From the NCBI GenBank assembly GCA_964342825.1, contig CAYFHO010000003.1, positions 1 to 64,000 on the forward strand: 64,000 bases of DNA, given 5' to 3'. This DNA comes from AAA164-E04 sp964342825. GTDB lineage: Bacteria; Verrucomicrobiota; Verrucomicrobiia; Limisphaerales; AAA164-E04. The number at the start of each line of letters is the position of its first letter. Position 1 is the first letter of the stretch. A program made the position numbers and the translations under genes. Positions 25,643 to 35,224 of the stretch are shown here, one piece after another. Under the pieces are notes generated by a model. That model did not search any database. It saw nothing but the letters and a program-made list of their open reading frames with translations, and had not been told where the DNA came from.

Positions 25643-27016
25643 TTACCTCAGTCGAAGAGATGCCGTAGCTCGATTCAGGGTGATAAACCGCCCCACTTGA
25701 CGTTGCACCACCAAATCCACTCGGATGGATTCCCCTGATTTCAAGCCATGGACATGTTTGGCAAGTTCCACCAGATCATCGGTTCGGAATTGATCCAAGG
25801 CCATGATAACGAAACCGGTCTTGATCCCTGCCTTGTCAGCAGGACTCCCTTCCTCAAGATCTGCCACAATGGCACCCTGGACCGAATCCAAATTCAAATG
25901 CCTCGCAAGTTGGGGAGTAATGGACTGCAACGTGAGACCGGTCCTTCTGGTGATCAGTTGAGCATTGAAGAAGTCGGATTCAGGCTGAAGCTGGACTTTC
26001 GATCGAATGAGATCTCCGTTTCGGTCTAATTCAAAAGCCACAGGATCCTTGCCTTTTGAGTTGGAGAGGTGTTGGTAAAAATCAATCACATGTTGTACCG
26101 GCTTTCCATCCAATCGTAGGATTTTATCCCCAACTCGCAGGTCGGCTTCGGCTGCCGGGCTCTTCTCTTGAACCTGGTGAATCACGAGAGGAATATGGCC
26201 ACCTTCTACTTTGGCTCCGAACCACAAGCCATCCAGGACCTCAGGGGTCATGATTTCAGCAATGGCGTCGTTGACCCGCTTCACCGGGATCGCGAATCCA
26301 ATCCCCTGCCCTTCTTTGAAAACGGCAACATTCAGGCCGATCATTTCACCATCCAGATTGATCAGTGGACCTCCGCTATTACCAGGGTTGATGGCCGCAT
26401 CCGTTTGAAGCCAATCTTCAATTTCCAAGGGCTCGTCTTCCATAGGGGGGCGACGGTTTTTGGAACTTAATATCCCACGACTCACCGAACTCCCCAGACC
26501 GAATGGATTCCCCAGAGCCAGCACGGTTTCCCCCAGCAACAAATCGCCTTCAGAGGCAAATTCAATGGGTTGAAACTTCGGCAATGGTTGTTCATCCTGA
26601 ATTTTCAACAAGGCCACATCACTGGAACGCATGCCTGCAATCGGTATGGCATCATATCGAGTCCCATCCTGCAGGATGACCTCAACCCTGCTGGCTCGAT
26701 TGATGACGTGCGCATTGGTCAGCACGTACCCAGACTCGTGAATAATCACGCCGGAGCCGAGACTGTAAGTCGATTCGGCAGGTCGACCGCGATAGTAGGG
26801 CCCAAAAAAGTCCCACAACAAATCGTAATAAAAGTCCCTCCGCTCAACCAGTATCTCCGTACGAATATTAACCACACTTGGCATCACCTTTTCGACAGCC
26901 TTGACCGTGGCATCTCTCCTGACTCCATCTTCAGCATGAAGGTCTGATGGACCTGCACAGTTAAGAACAAGAAAGGTCAGGAATAAAGAGAAGTACCGCA
27001 TCATCCATGCCGGCAT
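25643..27016 (-). CDS. Deg/HtrA-type periplasmic serine protease with two PDZ domains
   Basis: I place the start at 27016 (457 residues), where MPAWMMRYF leads into a hydrophobic export segment. Longer forms starting at 27082 or 27169 add Trp-rich sequence that looks untranslated, and no start has a strong ribosome-binding site. The trypsin-like domain carries the complete triad: His103 (LTNAHVI), Asp133 (SSDVALLKI) and Ser214 (NPGNSGGPL). Two PDZ domains follow (about 265-355 and 370-450) with the LRVGDKIL and ADKAGIKTG carboxylate-loop regions. It should degrade or refold damaged envelope proteins. It lies 40 bp upstream of the MscS gene on the same strand. A possible lipobox-like LVLNC is present, but the Asn before Cys is atypical. 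Confidence 0.9.
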   Translation of the reverse strand: MPAWMMRYFSLFLTFLVLNCAGPSDLHAEDGVRRDATVKAVEKVMPSVVNIRTEILVERRDFYYDLLWDFFGPYYRGRPAESTYSLGSGVIIHESGYVLTNAHVINRASRVEVILQDGTRYDAIPIAGMRSSDVALLKIQDEQPLPKFQPIEFASEGDLLLGETVLALGNPFGLGSSVSRGILSSKNRRPPMEDEPLEIEDWLQTDAAINPGNSGGPLINLDGEMIGLNVAVFKEGQGIGFAIPVKRVNDAIAEIMTPEVLDGLWFGAKVEGGHIPLVIHQVQEKSPAAEADLRVGDKILRLDGKPVQHVIDFYQHLSNSKGKDPVAFELDRNGDLIRSKVQLQPESDFFNAQLITRRTGLTLQSITPQLARHLNLDSVQGAIVADLEEGSPADKAGIKTGFVIMALDQFRTDDLVELAKHVHGLKSGESIRVDLVVQRQVGRFITLNRATASLRLR

Positions 27017-27218
27017 CCGATGAACAACTTTGCAGGGTACACGAACCCTTTCCGACACACTCCATAGTTTTAAAATGCTCATATTCATATTGCGACTAAA
27101 CATCCAAAAATACGACGCTTTAATACATTGATTTTCAATTATTAACAAAAACCACCATTGAACATCCATTGCAACTTGACAAGGTAACTTTCATTAACCA
27201 TTGCAATGGGAGAACATC

Positions 27219-28679
27219 ATGTCTATTTCACCAGATTTTTATCATCAATGGCGTTCTTCTGCAATTGCTTCCATGCAACTTAAGGAATCTGTTGCCGGAC
27301 TTATTCCTGAAAAAATATTGCACATGGTGTGGATGTATCAACGGTTCAATACTGAAAACTGCGAAACCAGCGACGGTCGCAAGCTGAGAATATTGCATCC
27401 AGGTTTCTGGAACAATGGTCCCGGCCCTGATTTTCGCTCAGCTGTCATTTCCATCCATGGAGAGGAAATGAAACAGGCCGATATTGAAATCGATGTCAAA
27501 GCTTCTTATTGGCATAGCCATCGACATGACTTGAATCCCGCATTTAACAAAGTTCGTCTGCACGTGATCTGGAAAGGCCCCATACCACCAGATCACCCGC
27601 TGCCGGTTCTGAAACTTTCAAAATACAGCCCAGAAAATGAAGCTGAGCTGCTGGAATGGTCCAATGAAGCCACATCGGAAGTTTGGCCTGAATTTCTAAA
27701 AGGAAAATGCGCGGCCCCTCTTTCCGAGTTGGATGCTGATACCCTGCAGATCCTGACTCGACAGGCTTCTCTTGTCAGGTTGAGAAGCAAAACGAGGCAA
27801 ATCGAAGACGATGCCAAACGTTCAGGTTTTGAAAATGCACTTTGGCAGCACCTGGTTGCAGGTCTTGGGTATCAAAACAATCAATGGCCGATGCGACAAA
27901 TTGCCAACATGAGGGATCAGCTGAAAGATGGGTTGGACAGCCTCTCATATTCCAATGCATTGCTGACCCTTCAGGCGAGACTTTTGGGAGTCGCCAATCT
28001 GTTGCCGAAGGAAATCCCCTCGAGCAAGCGATGCAATCAATCCTATCTGAAAAATCTTTGGGATATCTGGTGGCGTGACAGGGATAAGTTTGAATCCATG
28101 ATGGTTCCGGTCTGCATCTGGAGCATGCAGGGAATTCGCCCAGCCAACCAACCCACCCGCCGTCTTGCTACAGTCGCCCATTGGATGCTGAACAAGCGAT
28201 TTTTCAAACAAATGGAGGACTGGTTCAACAAACCCAAGCAACCCCGGACGGCGATGGCTGAGATGTCGGAAATCCTTGGAGACTATTCCGACGAGTTTTG
28301 GTCATGGCATTGGAGCCTGAAAGGAGACACCATGAAGAAACCCGCTCCTCTGGTAGGCAGCCAGAGAACCAATGATCTCGTCATCAACGTCATCCTTCCC
28401 TGGTTCCTGGCCCGGGTCAAACACTCAGGTCAGGAGGAACTCAAACAACGCGTTGAAAGGCTTTATTTAAACTGGCCGCGTTTGGCCGATAACCGTGTTT
28501 TGAAATCTGCCAGGCAGAGACTTCTGAGAGATCAGGCCTGCCGCTGGATCAAATCTGCAGCCCATCAACAAGGCATCCTTCAAATCGTCCGTGACTTTTG
28601 CAACCACTCCAATGCCACATGTGAACAATGCCTCTTTCCGGAGGTGGCTCGGTCGCTGGAGATGAATTCATCAGCCTGA
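27219..28679 (+). CDS. DUF2851 family protein
   Basis: This protein belongs to DUF2851, a family of roughly 400-500 residues found mainly in Bacteroidota and Verrucomicrobiota with no assigned function. The ATG at 27219 gives 486 residues and is preceded by a clear GGGAG ribosome-binding site (27208-27212); a TTG at 27201 is less likely. Conserved text is visible early: LHPGFWNNGPGPDFRSAVISI, then ADIEIDVKASYWHSHRHD. This acidic/His-rich segment hints at a nuclease-like or metal-binding fold, which is an inference. The C-terminus contains a cysteine pair (CEQC) near 470. It is divergent from the protease gene and convergent with the polysaccharide operon. Confidence 0.8.
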   Translation: MSISPDFYHQWRSSAIASMQLKESVAGLIPEKILHMVWMYQRFNTENCETSDGRKLRILHPGFWNNGPGPDFRSAVISIHGEEMKQADIEIDVKASYWHSHRHDLNPAFNKVRLHVIWKGPIPPDHPLPVLKLSKYSPENEAELLEWSNEATSEVWPEFLKGKCAAPLSELDADTLQILTRQASLVRLRSKTRQIEDDAKRSGFENALWQHLVAGLGYQNNQWPMRQIANMRDQLKDGLDSLSYSNALLTLQARLLGVANLLPKEIPSSKRCNQSYLKNLWDIWWRDRDKFESMMVPVCIWSMQGIRPANQPTRRLATVAHWMLNKRFFKQMEDWFNKPKQPRTAMAEMSEILGDYSDEFWSWHWSLKGDTMKKPAPLVGSQRTNDLVINVILPWFLARVKHSGQEELKQRVERLYLNWPRLADNRVLKSARQRLLRDQACRWIKSAAHQQGILQIVRDFCNHSNATCEQCLFPEVARSLEMNSSA

Positions 28680-28713
28680 AAAATATCAGTCAAAAGTGAA
28701 ACATGAACTTGAG

Positions 28714-30630
28714 TTAGCGAACGTCAGTATAATAAGGATCCCCGGTTATGGGATCCAGTAGTGGAGGCAGACCAAGACGATTCTTGAGAATGATCAGATA
28801 TTTTTGAGCAAGAAAATTTCCATACCACCTGAGTTTCCAGGATCGCTCGAAATAATCATGAGCCGATTCCAAATCGCCACGCTCCAACTCGTGCAATCCC
28901 ATGTAGGCCACCACAAAAATATTATCCGGATCCAAAGCCAAAGCCCGTTCATAATAAGGAGTGGCTTCATCGGTACGACCCAGAAAATCCAGGCACCTGC
29001 CGATCATTGTGTACGGATAAGAATAATCGGGCCAGGACTCCAAACTTTTTTCAAACCATTGAATCGCCACTTCCAACTGCTCCTCGTATCCAGGCTCGAA
29101 CTGCTGTCCGAGTCCCATGAGTATTTCGCCTACTTGATAGGGGGTTTCGAAATTTTCAGGCATGACCTGGGCGGCTTTTACCAGAGCGTTCATCCTTTGA
29201 GTTGAAAACGATTCTGATTGAGCAGCCGTCCTCAATAAGCGAGCTTCCTGAAATCTAGCCAACAAAGGAGAAGCAATAAAGAATCCAAGACTGATCACCA
29301 CAGCTCCAGCGATCATTCGGTTGGATAAGTTCGATTTCCACCAATAACCTTCAGTGGCAAATCGTAGGTGGCTTACCAGAATTCCAGCCAAAGCCACGGC
29401 GAGAATTCCGTTGGCGGGAATGTACATATTAAAATCAAAAAAGGAATGCACGCTGATCGCCAACAGAGAAATGGAACATCCTAGGACGCATGCGGCACGA
29501 TTGCTGTGCCTGTTTTTTCCAAAGTCCCTGGCTTCTCGAAGGACGTACTTGCGAGTTTTCCATGCTCCCGCTGCCAGCAATAAAAATCCCAGACCAAAAA
29601 TACAAAAGCCAACGTTTCCATATTCAACGACCAAATGTAAATAGTCGTTGTGAGCCCAGCCTGGTCGCTCTTGCACTTCAGGATGCCGATAGTGTTGAAA
29701 GGCATGATCAAACTGACCGGGGCCTACACCGATCCAGGCATGGTCTTTCCACATTTCAGTGGAAGATTCCCAAATCAAGGAACGCACACTCACAGGAGCA
29801 TTGGATTCCCTTTCCAAAGTTTGATTCAGGCGCTCTTTCAATCCTTCAGATTTATCGAAGACAAGAAAGCCGCCCACCAGGAAACAAAGCAAAGCCACTG
29901 CGGCCTGGATCCGATATTTGCGATGCCCCAACAGCATCACCAAGAAGGCCATGATCGAGAACCCAGTTGCCAGCCACCCCCCTCTTGACATGGTTACGGC
30001 AATACCGGCCATGATCACCAAACAAGCATAACCTAGAAAAACCTTGAACGTTGTGTTCAAGCGACCGGCGAACAGATAAGCCAGCCCCAAAGGAAGCACC
30101 ATTTCAAGAAACCCGGCCAAGTGATTTGGACAGATGTAAGAACCACTTCCCCGCCCCATGTACTGTGCGGGTTTGGTGATGTGCCAGACTTTGTCCGAGT
30201 GGGTGATGTATTGAATCAGGGCATAAGAAGCCAGAATCATCCCCAGGAAAACAAGCAGCAGCGAGAGTATCTGGGTTGTTTCCTGTCCATGCAAAAAGTT
30301 AACCGCCAGGAGAAAAACGGCTGCATACATGAAAACCCGCATGATTTCATATTCGGCGGAATAGGAAACAGTCGCAAATCGATACTCCCAAAGTGAATAT
30401 ATCAGGAATGCAAGTACGACCCAACAGATGGGAGGCCAAAGAAGGCGATATCTCTTACCTGAAAAAATGAGAATCAACCAAAGTATGAGCGCCACAGCGC
30501 ATAAGCCGGTCAGTAATAAAAATCCGGTTGCGTAGGCCCCACCAAAAAGCAACGGACCAATACAAAGGATCAATCCAAGCAAAGAAATGATACCCCATTC
30601 AATTGGACTGTCATTTTTATGCCTTGGCAT
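28714..30630 (-). CDS. O-antigen ligase-like polytopic protein with TPR tail
   Basis: This 638-residue protein has 10-12 hydrophobic helices in its first 440 residues and a WaaL/Wzy-type (PF04932-like) core, including the periplasmic stretch MWKDHAWIGVGPGQFDHAFQHYRHPE, where Arg/His residues act in glycan transfer. The last 170 residues form tetratricopeptide repeats (AIQWFEKSLESWPDYSYPY, then ATPYYERALALDPDN) that probably lie in the periplasm. It would polymerise or ligate an undecaprenyl-linked surface polysaccharide. It is third in a minus-strand operon after the second Wzy-like protein and the methyltransferase, and is 5 bp from the latter. Confidence 0.8.
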   Translation of the reverse strand: MPRHKNDSPIEWGIISLLGLILCIGPLLFGGAYATGFLLLTGLCAVALILWLILIFSGKRYRLLWPPICWVVLAFLIYSLWEYRFATVSYSAEYEIMRVFMYAAVFLLAVNFLHGQETTQILSLLLVFLGMILASYALIQYITHSDKVWHITKPAQYMGRGSGSYICPNHLAGFLEMVLPLGLAYLFAGRLNTTFKVFLGYACLVIMAGIAVTMSRGGWLATGFSIMAFLVMLLGHRKYRIQAAVALLCFLVGGFLVFDKSEGLKERLNQTLERESNAPVSVRSLIWESSTEMWKDHAWIGVGPGQFDHAFQHYRHPEVQERPGWAHNDYLHLVVEYGNVGFCIFGLGFLLLAAGAWKTRKYVLREARDFGKNRHSNRAACVLGCSISLLAISVHSFFDFNMYIPANGILAVALAGILVSHLRFATEGYWWKSNLSNRMIAGAVVISLGFFIASPLLARFQEARLLRTAAQSESFSTQRMNALVKAAQVMPENFETPYQVGEILMGLGQQFEPGYEEQLEVAIQWFEKSLESWPDYSYPYTMIGRCLDFLGRTDEATPYYERALALDPDNIFVVAYMGLHELERGDLESAHDYFERSWKLRWYGNFLAQKYLIILKNRLGLPPLLDPITGDPYYTDVR

Positions 30631-30635
30631 GGCAT

Positions 30636-31391
30636 TTATTTCCAGGCGTGAACAACTATGCGATCAAAGCGCAATCCGCTCCAGAATTGGTGTCCGCGTT
30701 TCCATTTGTAATACGCAGCCTTGGCGATTCGCCATGGAAATGAGCGCACTCCAGCCACCACTTCAACTCGCTTGAATCCCACCGTTTTCAACATTCCTAC
30801 AACCGCAGCAGTGTTAGGCCCACACCAATTGGTGGGATCGGATCCTACTTCGTCAGTTGGATAAAAAGCTATTGCAGGACGACGGTGCCAAAGCATGTCA
30901 ACAGCCGTTTCAAGGATGACCATTTCTTTGGTGACACTGGCAACTTTTTCAAGAGAGAGCAAAGGATGCCGCATGTGGTAAAGAACTCCGAGAAAGAAGA
31001 CGACATCATGCATGCCAACGGTTTCGGGGGAGATATCCAGAATATCCACCACCTTCTCGTCAACTTTGGAATTCAGGACTTTCTTGGCCAGATCAAACCC
31101 CTGTTTACCCGCCCAATCGACTCCTCCCTGCCAAATGAAACTGTCTGTAGCCAGAACCCTCTCAGCACCTCGCCGCTCCGCTTCAAATGCAAAAAATCCG
31201 TCCCATGAGCCAATATCCAAAACCGTTTTACCCTTGAAAGAAGATGGAAAAGCCAAGCGATTCATTTTCTTCGGGCTATTATCCTGTCCCGGAGTAACGA
31301 TTCCATTCCCAAGGTCGATGGAATGATGCCATTTAATGGCTTCGACCTGTTTGCGAATTTGATCCACAGATAAGTTGGGTTCGTGACTCAT
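30636..31391 (-). CDS. CmoB/DUF1698-like SAM-dependent methyltransferase
   Basis: This 251-residue class I methyltransferase uses S-adenosylmethionine. Motif I is KTVLDIGSWDGFFAFEAE (near 54-71), followed by VLATDSF (motif II) and MHDVVFFLGVLYHMRHPLLSLEKV (motifs IV-V). That last stretch resembles the DUF1698/CmoB group that acts on tRNA wobble uridine or on small molecules. The full CmoB N-terminal domain is absent, so a small-molecule or sugar target is more likely. Its place between two O-antigen ligase/polymerase-like genes suggests that it methylates a sugar of a surface polysaccharide. That role is inference from context. Confidence 0.8.
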   Translation of the reverse strand: MSHEPNLSVDQIRKQVEAIKWHHSIDLGNGIVTPGQDNSPKKMNRLAFPSSFKGKTVLDIGSWDGFFAFEAERRGAERVLATDSFIWQGGVDWAGKQGFDLAKKVLNSKVDEKVVDILDISPETVGMHDVVFFLGVLYHMRHPLLSLEKVASVTKEMVILETAVDMLWHRRPAIAFYPTDEVGSDPTNWCGPNTAAVVGMLKTVGFKRVEVVAGVRSFPWRIAKAAYYKWKRGHQFWSGLRFDRIVVHAWK

Positions 31392-31419
31392 AAACGTTCT
31401 TTATGGTATGATGGGAATA

Positions 31420-33006
31420 CTAAGATATGGCTGGGAAAGGGTTGATTTTTCGGGTCACAGTGGGCGACGCATCTTGATCGGTCTCTTCTTCGCTGGAATC
31501 GGTCTCCGCAATATGCCGAGACAAAAGGTTGCGACGGCATGCAAGCATCATTCCAACCTGCAATGAGAATGTTTTCATCGCATATTCGGCGTCTCCATGA
31601 AAGATGAAGAATGCAATGATATTGGCCATCCAGGTGCTGGCGACAATGCAGGTCACTCTGGAGAAATTATCCTGTACTCCGTATGTCCGGAGATACCGAA
31701 TCAGTCGCCAAGCTATCAAGGATCCTGACCCCAAAAACAAAGTCATAAAGATTGTTCCAAAGAGTCCGGTATTAATCATCAACCCAATGAAACCATTGTA
31801 AAATCGCCCCTGGTTCACGTGAATGGTCACCTGTGTAGGATCCCATAAATGGGAGAAATCCTGGGAAGGCATTCCAAAACCACGCCCCATCCAGACGTAC
31901 TCGGGCATCAGTCTCATTCCTGCATCCCTCAGTAAGCGGCGCGTTTCCAGAGTACCGGAGCTGTCCGATCGAGCCATACTGTTGATCTTAACCCCGGGGA
32001 TGTAGGACAAGGCACGCTGTGCTGAGAGAGGCATTCTCTGAATGTTGGCGATAACGATCAATAACCCCAATAAAACAGCTCCTCCCACCATGGCTATATC
32101 GCTGACTCGATAAAATTTTTGGGTAAAGGCAATGAAGAAAAAGGCCACGATCAAGATCAGGGAAAGATAGCGGTGACCACTCAACAATCCCATGGCAAAA
32201 AAGGCGATTGTCAGGGGAATCAGATAAAATCCTTTACGAGTGAAATAATCGCGAAGGTTATGGAACACCAGAATCAAAAAGATCAAACCCTGGCTGACAA
32301 TGTTCAAGGATTGGTAACGTCGGATCCCGCCCATCTGTGCCATACGTTCAAAACTGGCCGCATCCCCGGGAACTTCAAAAAAGTTCAAAATAAACCATAA
32401 TCCACCTGCCTTACCGGAAGCAAAAACGAAGTCAGACACAAAGAAGGTGACGGTGAGCAGGCATTGTATGATGAACAACCGGATAAGGGTTTTTTCATTC
32501 AACTTCAATAATATGAAGAGCACGGGGAAAATAGCGCAGGAAAACTGCTGAAAGTAGAAACGTCCTCCCATTTGATCACTGCCAAAAATGCGCAAACCAA
32601 AACCACGGTAAAACATGGTGATCATGAGGACAGCACAGTATCCTATCATACCCAAAAAGAGCCACTTGTGCCTACGAAATACTTCCCCGGCATCGGGAGA
32701 GAATTTCCGAAGGGATATCGTGATAATCAATCCCGACCATCCCAAAAGTGCCGCAAACTCCCACATATAAGGTCGCCCCGGAAAATATGGCAAGATCAAG
32801 GCAGACGTGTATGTTGTCAGCGAAAGCCAAGCAGATAGATTGGCGTGATACGGTAGCAAAAACAGCCAGGCTATGGCAATAATGGCGAACGCAAGCGTAA
32901 AGATGTTGGAAGCCAAATAGAAACCGATCATCAAGGCACAAACGCCTATCACACCAAACCAAAAAATTTGCTGAAATCGGATTCTACTTTCTAAACTGCT
33001 AGCCAC
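31420..33006 (-). CDS. Wzy-like polysaccharide polymerase membrane protein
   Basis: This 528-residue protein starts with GTG at 33006 and has about 11-12 membrane helices. A long periplasmic loop (about 350-410) contains the segment LMPEYVWMGRGFGMPSQDF. The arrangement, and the GRGFG stretch in particular, match O-antigen polymerase/ligase-type proteins (Wzy/WaaL superfamily). The hydrophilic C-terminus (about 490-528) is rich in Asp, Glu and Ser. It would assemble repeat units of a surface or exported glycan. It is the first gene of a minus-strand operon with the methyltransferase and the TPR-tailed ligase, and about 190 bp of gene-free DNA lie before it. Confidence 0.7.
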   Translation of the reverse strand: MASSLESRIRFQQIFWFGVIGVCALMIGFYLASNIFTLAFAIIAIAWLFLLPYHANLSAWLSLTTYTSALILPYFPGRPYMWEFAALLGWSGLIITISLRKFSPDAGEVFRRHKWLFLGMIGYCAVLMITMFYRGFGLRIFGSDQMGGRFYFQQFSCAIFPVLFILLKLNEKTLIRLFIIQCLLTVTFFVSDFVFASGKAGGLWFILNFFEVPGDAASFERMAQMGGIRRYQSLNIVSQGLIFLILVFHNLRDYFTRKGFYLIPLTIAFFAMGLLSGHRYLSLILIVAFFFIAFTQKFYRVSDIAMVGGAVLLGLLIVIANIQRMPLSAQRALSYIPGVKINSMARSDSSGTLETRRLLRDAGMRLMPEYVWMGRGFGMPSQDFSHLWDPTQVTIHVNQGRFYNGFIGLMINTGLFGTIFMTLFLGSGSLIAWRLIRYLRTYGVQDNFSRVTCIVASTWMANIIAFFIFHGDAEYAMKTFSLQVGMMLACRRNLLSRHIAETDSSEEETDQDASPTVTRKINPFPAIS

Positions 33007-33197
33007 CGCTCTTTACTTAGAGACTAAAGTCGTCAATGCAATCTTTTTCTTGGAAAAGCATGCAGTACAGGCGAATTGGCCGCTCATGAGGGCTCCTTGA
33101 TTCCGTCACCCTTAAGATCAACTGACCTTCCCGAAAAACTCATACGACTGTTCCCGCATCAAGGCAGTTCCTTTTTGAATGAAGTGAATATTTCCAG

Positions 33198-33593
33198 TCA
33201 GGGTTCCAAGGGTAGATAGTGTGTCTGCCCGTCTTGATGGATGACGGCCAGAGGATAGCCTTTCATCATTTCCTCGAATTCCTGATCGGTTAGAATACGG
33301 ATTTTTGGGGTGACTTCAGTAGCCTTGACCAGCGAAGCATGGGCCTGAGCCTGATTCTTAACCGATAACCCAGAAGTCTCATACTGCGCATGGGGCATCC
33401 ATGGCTTATAAAGAAATATCAAGCTGAAGAGCAAGCAGACCAAAGGTGTCACGAGGATAATTCGTCTTCGAACCTGCCTGCCCCGGGAAGCTCGAAGTGT
33501 ACTCTGCAAGGACTGCTCTCGCAGCACCTCCAGATCACCGCTCAATAACCAGTCAGACTGTTCGGAGGGCTGATTTTCAGGAAGGTTTTTCAT
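33198..33593 (-). CDS. Single-pass membrane protein, probable anti-sigma partner
   Basis: This 131-residue protein has a cytosolic N-terminus (1-45, Leu/Glu/Arg-rich), one membrane helix (about 46-64, ILVTPLVCLLFSLIFLY) and an outer C-terminal part of about 65 residues. The gene overlaps the upstream sigma-factor gene by 17 bases, so the two are co-translated. That topology and position fit an anti-sigma factor, but the zinc-type HxxxCxxC motif of the ZAS domain is absent and I cannot name the family. The outer part contains LTDQEFEEMMKGYPLAVI, which might be a folded mini-domain. The function is inferred from context. Confidence 0.6.
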   Translation of the reverse strand: MKNLPENQPSEQSDWLLSGDLEVLREQSLQSTLRASRGRQVRRRIILVTPLVCLLFSLIFLYKPWMPHAQYETSGLSVKNQAQAHASLVKATEVTPKIRILTDQEFEEMMKGYPLAVIHQDGQTHYLPLEP

Positions 33594-34215
33594 TCTCTAG
33601 TCTTTTTAACAGTTCTTTTTTGACACGCAAACGCAGCCTGGTCAATTTGGATTCAATGGCCTTCGATGTGGTCTCGCATCGAAGCGCCAACTCCTTGACA
33701 CTCAATCTTTCTAAATACTTGCCCGTGATCAGAAAGCGATCCCTGGGCTCCAAATCATCAAGCACGCCTTGAAGGACTTCATCGAACCTCTTTTCAAGTG
33801 TTGTGGAACTCAAATGGTCGTTGGCCGGACGTGCGAATGCCATCCAGTCAGAAAAACGACTCAACATCCCCGTGTATCTACCCTGCTTGCGAGTGATATC
33901 GCGGTAAACATTTCGAGCGACTGTGGTCAACCATCGCCAAAACGCCTCTTCTGAGGCCATTGGTTTGACTTTCTTTGCGACACGAATCATGGCCTCCTGC
34001 AAAGCTTCCTTGGCCAGGGTTTCATTGCCGGAAGCAACAACCAACAAGTATCTGTAGAGACGAATGTAATATTGGTCATACAAATAGTGAAAAGCTTCCT
34101 CATCACCGCGAGCCAATGCTTGGGTCCACAAAGTCATTGTTCCCATTTTTGGGGAGCATTGAGTCATTGGAGCACTAAAAAGATAGTGTTCGCAGGGTTC
34201 AGAGGAAGCTTCCAT
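33577..34215 (-). CDS. ECF-type RNA polymerase sigma factor
   Basis: This 212-residue protein is a sigma-70-family factor of the extracytoplasmic-function type. Region 2 spans about 40-105, with the LYDQYYIRLYRYLL and FWRWLTTVARNVYRDITRK stretches typical of region 2.1-2.4. Region 4 spans about 145-205, with LEPRDRFLITGKYLERLSVKELA and ETTSKAIESKLTRLRLRVKKEL, the -35-recognising helix-turn-helix. A linker between them is rich in polar residues. Internal ATG codons at 34167 and 34146 are alternative starts, since the first 16 residues are not conserved-looking. It heads an operon with a single-pass membrane protein. The gene for the secretin-N protein, 18 bp upstream on the same strand, may be part of the same unit. 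Confidence 0.88.
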   Translation of the reverse strand: MEASSEPCEHYLFSAPMTQCSPKMGTMTLWTQALARGDEEAFHYLYDQYYIRLYRYLLVVASGNETLAKEALQEAMIRVAKKVKPMASEEAFWRWLTTVARNVYRDITRKQGRYTGMLSRFSDWMAFARPANDHLSSTTLEKRFDEVLQGVLDDLEPRDRFLITGKYLERLSVKELALRCETTSKAIESKLTRLRLRVKKELLKRLENEKPS

Positions 34216-34233
34216 TATTGCTACATGATTGCG

Positions 34234-35115
34234 TCAATAATTTCCTGAAGATTTTCTTTTATTGGAAACTCCAGAGCCTCCGCCTCCACCGCTCATTCCC
34301 CCTCCGTAGTCGCCACCTATTCCTCCACCGAAACCTCCGCTGGAAGAACCCCCAAAACCGTAACCCATCATGCCTCCGCCACCACCATACCCAAGACCGG
34401 ACTGCACCTGCCCGTTCAAGGCGCTCACGATTTGCCCGACCACTTCCACTGCTTCGGGCGAACCAACCACAATCATGAGTTTGGTTCGAGGGTGAATATT
34501 CAGTTGGGGCACACTAAGCCGATCAGATGCCTGTCGTGCTTTGCTGAGCATTTCAAGAGATCGATGCACCGTATCATGAATCTCAATTTCGGCATACTGC
34601 AACATCTCTGCCTTCAATTTTTCCATATCTTCAGCTTCCAGGTCCTTGCCCTGTTTTTGGGAAGCTTCGTTTATCTTGGACTGCATGAATGGGGCAATGG
34701 AAAATGCTCGCAGTATCGGTTTGGGAGCCTCCGGAACAGTCGCATAAACAGCAACCAGATTATCTTCCATCTGCTTGATCCGAACGCGACCTTCCAATTG
34801 AATTTCTATGGCCTTGAGTATGTTCGATAATTTAACCGATCTGAGCTCAATATCGACCGTTAAACGTTCGACGGGCCCATTGGTCACAAACTGAACGCCT
34901 TCAAATTCATCACGCAGATAATCCAAAACATCGTTAAGATTCATCTGATCGAACAATACCTCACTGATCACCTTCTGTTCATATGAAGGCGGAGATTGGG
35001 CCAGGTTGACCAGTTCCTGATTCGTCGACTGAGCTACCACTTTCTGGATGCCCGTGGAAAAGATCGTGAGCAATATCGTAGTGAATACGTAAAGCGATTT
35101 TTGATATGGTTTCAT
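34234..35115 (-). CDS. Secretin-N-domain / Gly-rich-tail exported protein
   Basis: I use the ATG at 35115, which has a GGGAAG ribosome-binding site, giving 293 residues; the frame opens at 35139. A signal peptide occupies about 1-29. Residues 48-125 resemble the STN/N0 domain of secretins and TonB receptors (MNLNDVLDYLRDEFEGVQF, then LRSVKLSNILKAIEIQLEG). About 205-240 look like a secretin N1-type lobe (IHPRTKLMIVVGSPEAVEVV). The C-terminal 50 residues are almost only Gly, Ser and Tyr/Met (positions 245-285) with a basic end. The secretin beta-barrel is missing, so it cannot be a pore alone. It lies 18 bp upstream of the sigma factor and is divergent from the pseudopilin-like membrane protein. 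Confidence 0.65.
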   Translation of the reverse strand: MKPYQKSLYVFTTILLTIFSTGIQKVVAQSTNQELVNLAQSPPSYEQKVISEVLFDQMNLNDVLDYLRDEFEGVQFVTNGPVERLTVDIELRSVKLSNILKAIEIQLEGRVRIKQMEDNLVAVYATVPEAPKPILRAFSIAPFMQSKINEASQKQGKDLEAEDMEKLKAEMLQYAEIEIHDTVHRSLEMLSKARQASDRLSVPQLNIHPRTKLMIVVGSPEAVEVVGQIVSALNGQVQSGLGYGGGGGMMGYGFGGSSSGGFGGGIGGDYGGGMSGGGGGSGVSNKRKSSGNY

Positions 35116-35224
35116 AATCATCACTTCCCAAAACGCCAAAGATCGAAAAATCCTTCGTCTGATTGTAAATATCCTGAAAAATTATAGTGGCACCAAATTC
35201 CCCTGAGCTTATCATCCGCTCACC

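Noticed and set aside
27017..27169. Long N-terminal extension of the Deg-type protease
   Set aside because: The extra 51 residues precede the export signal, carry Trp-rich non-conserved text and no start signal, so I take a downstream start.
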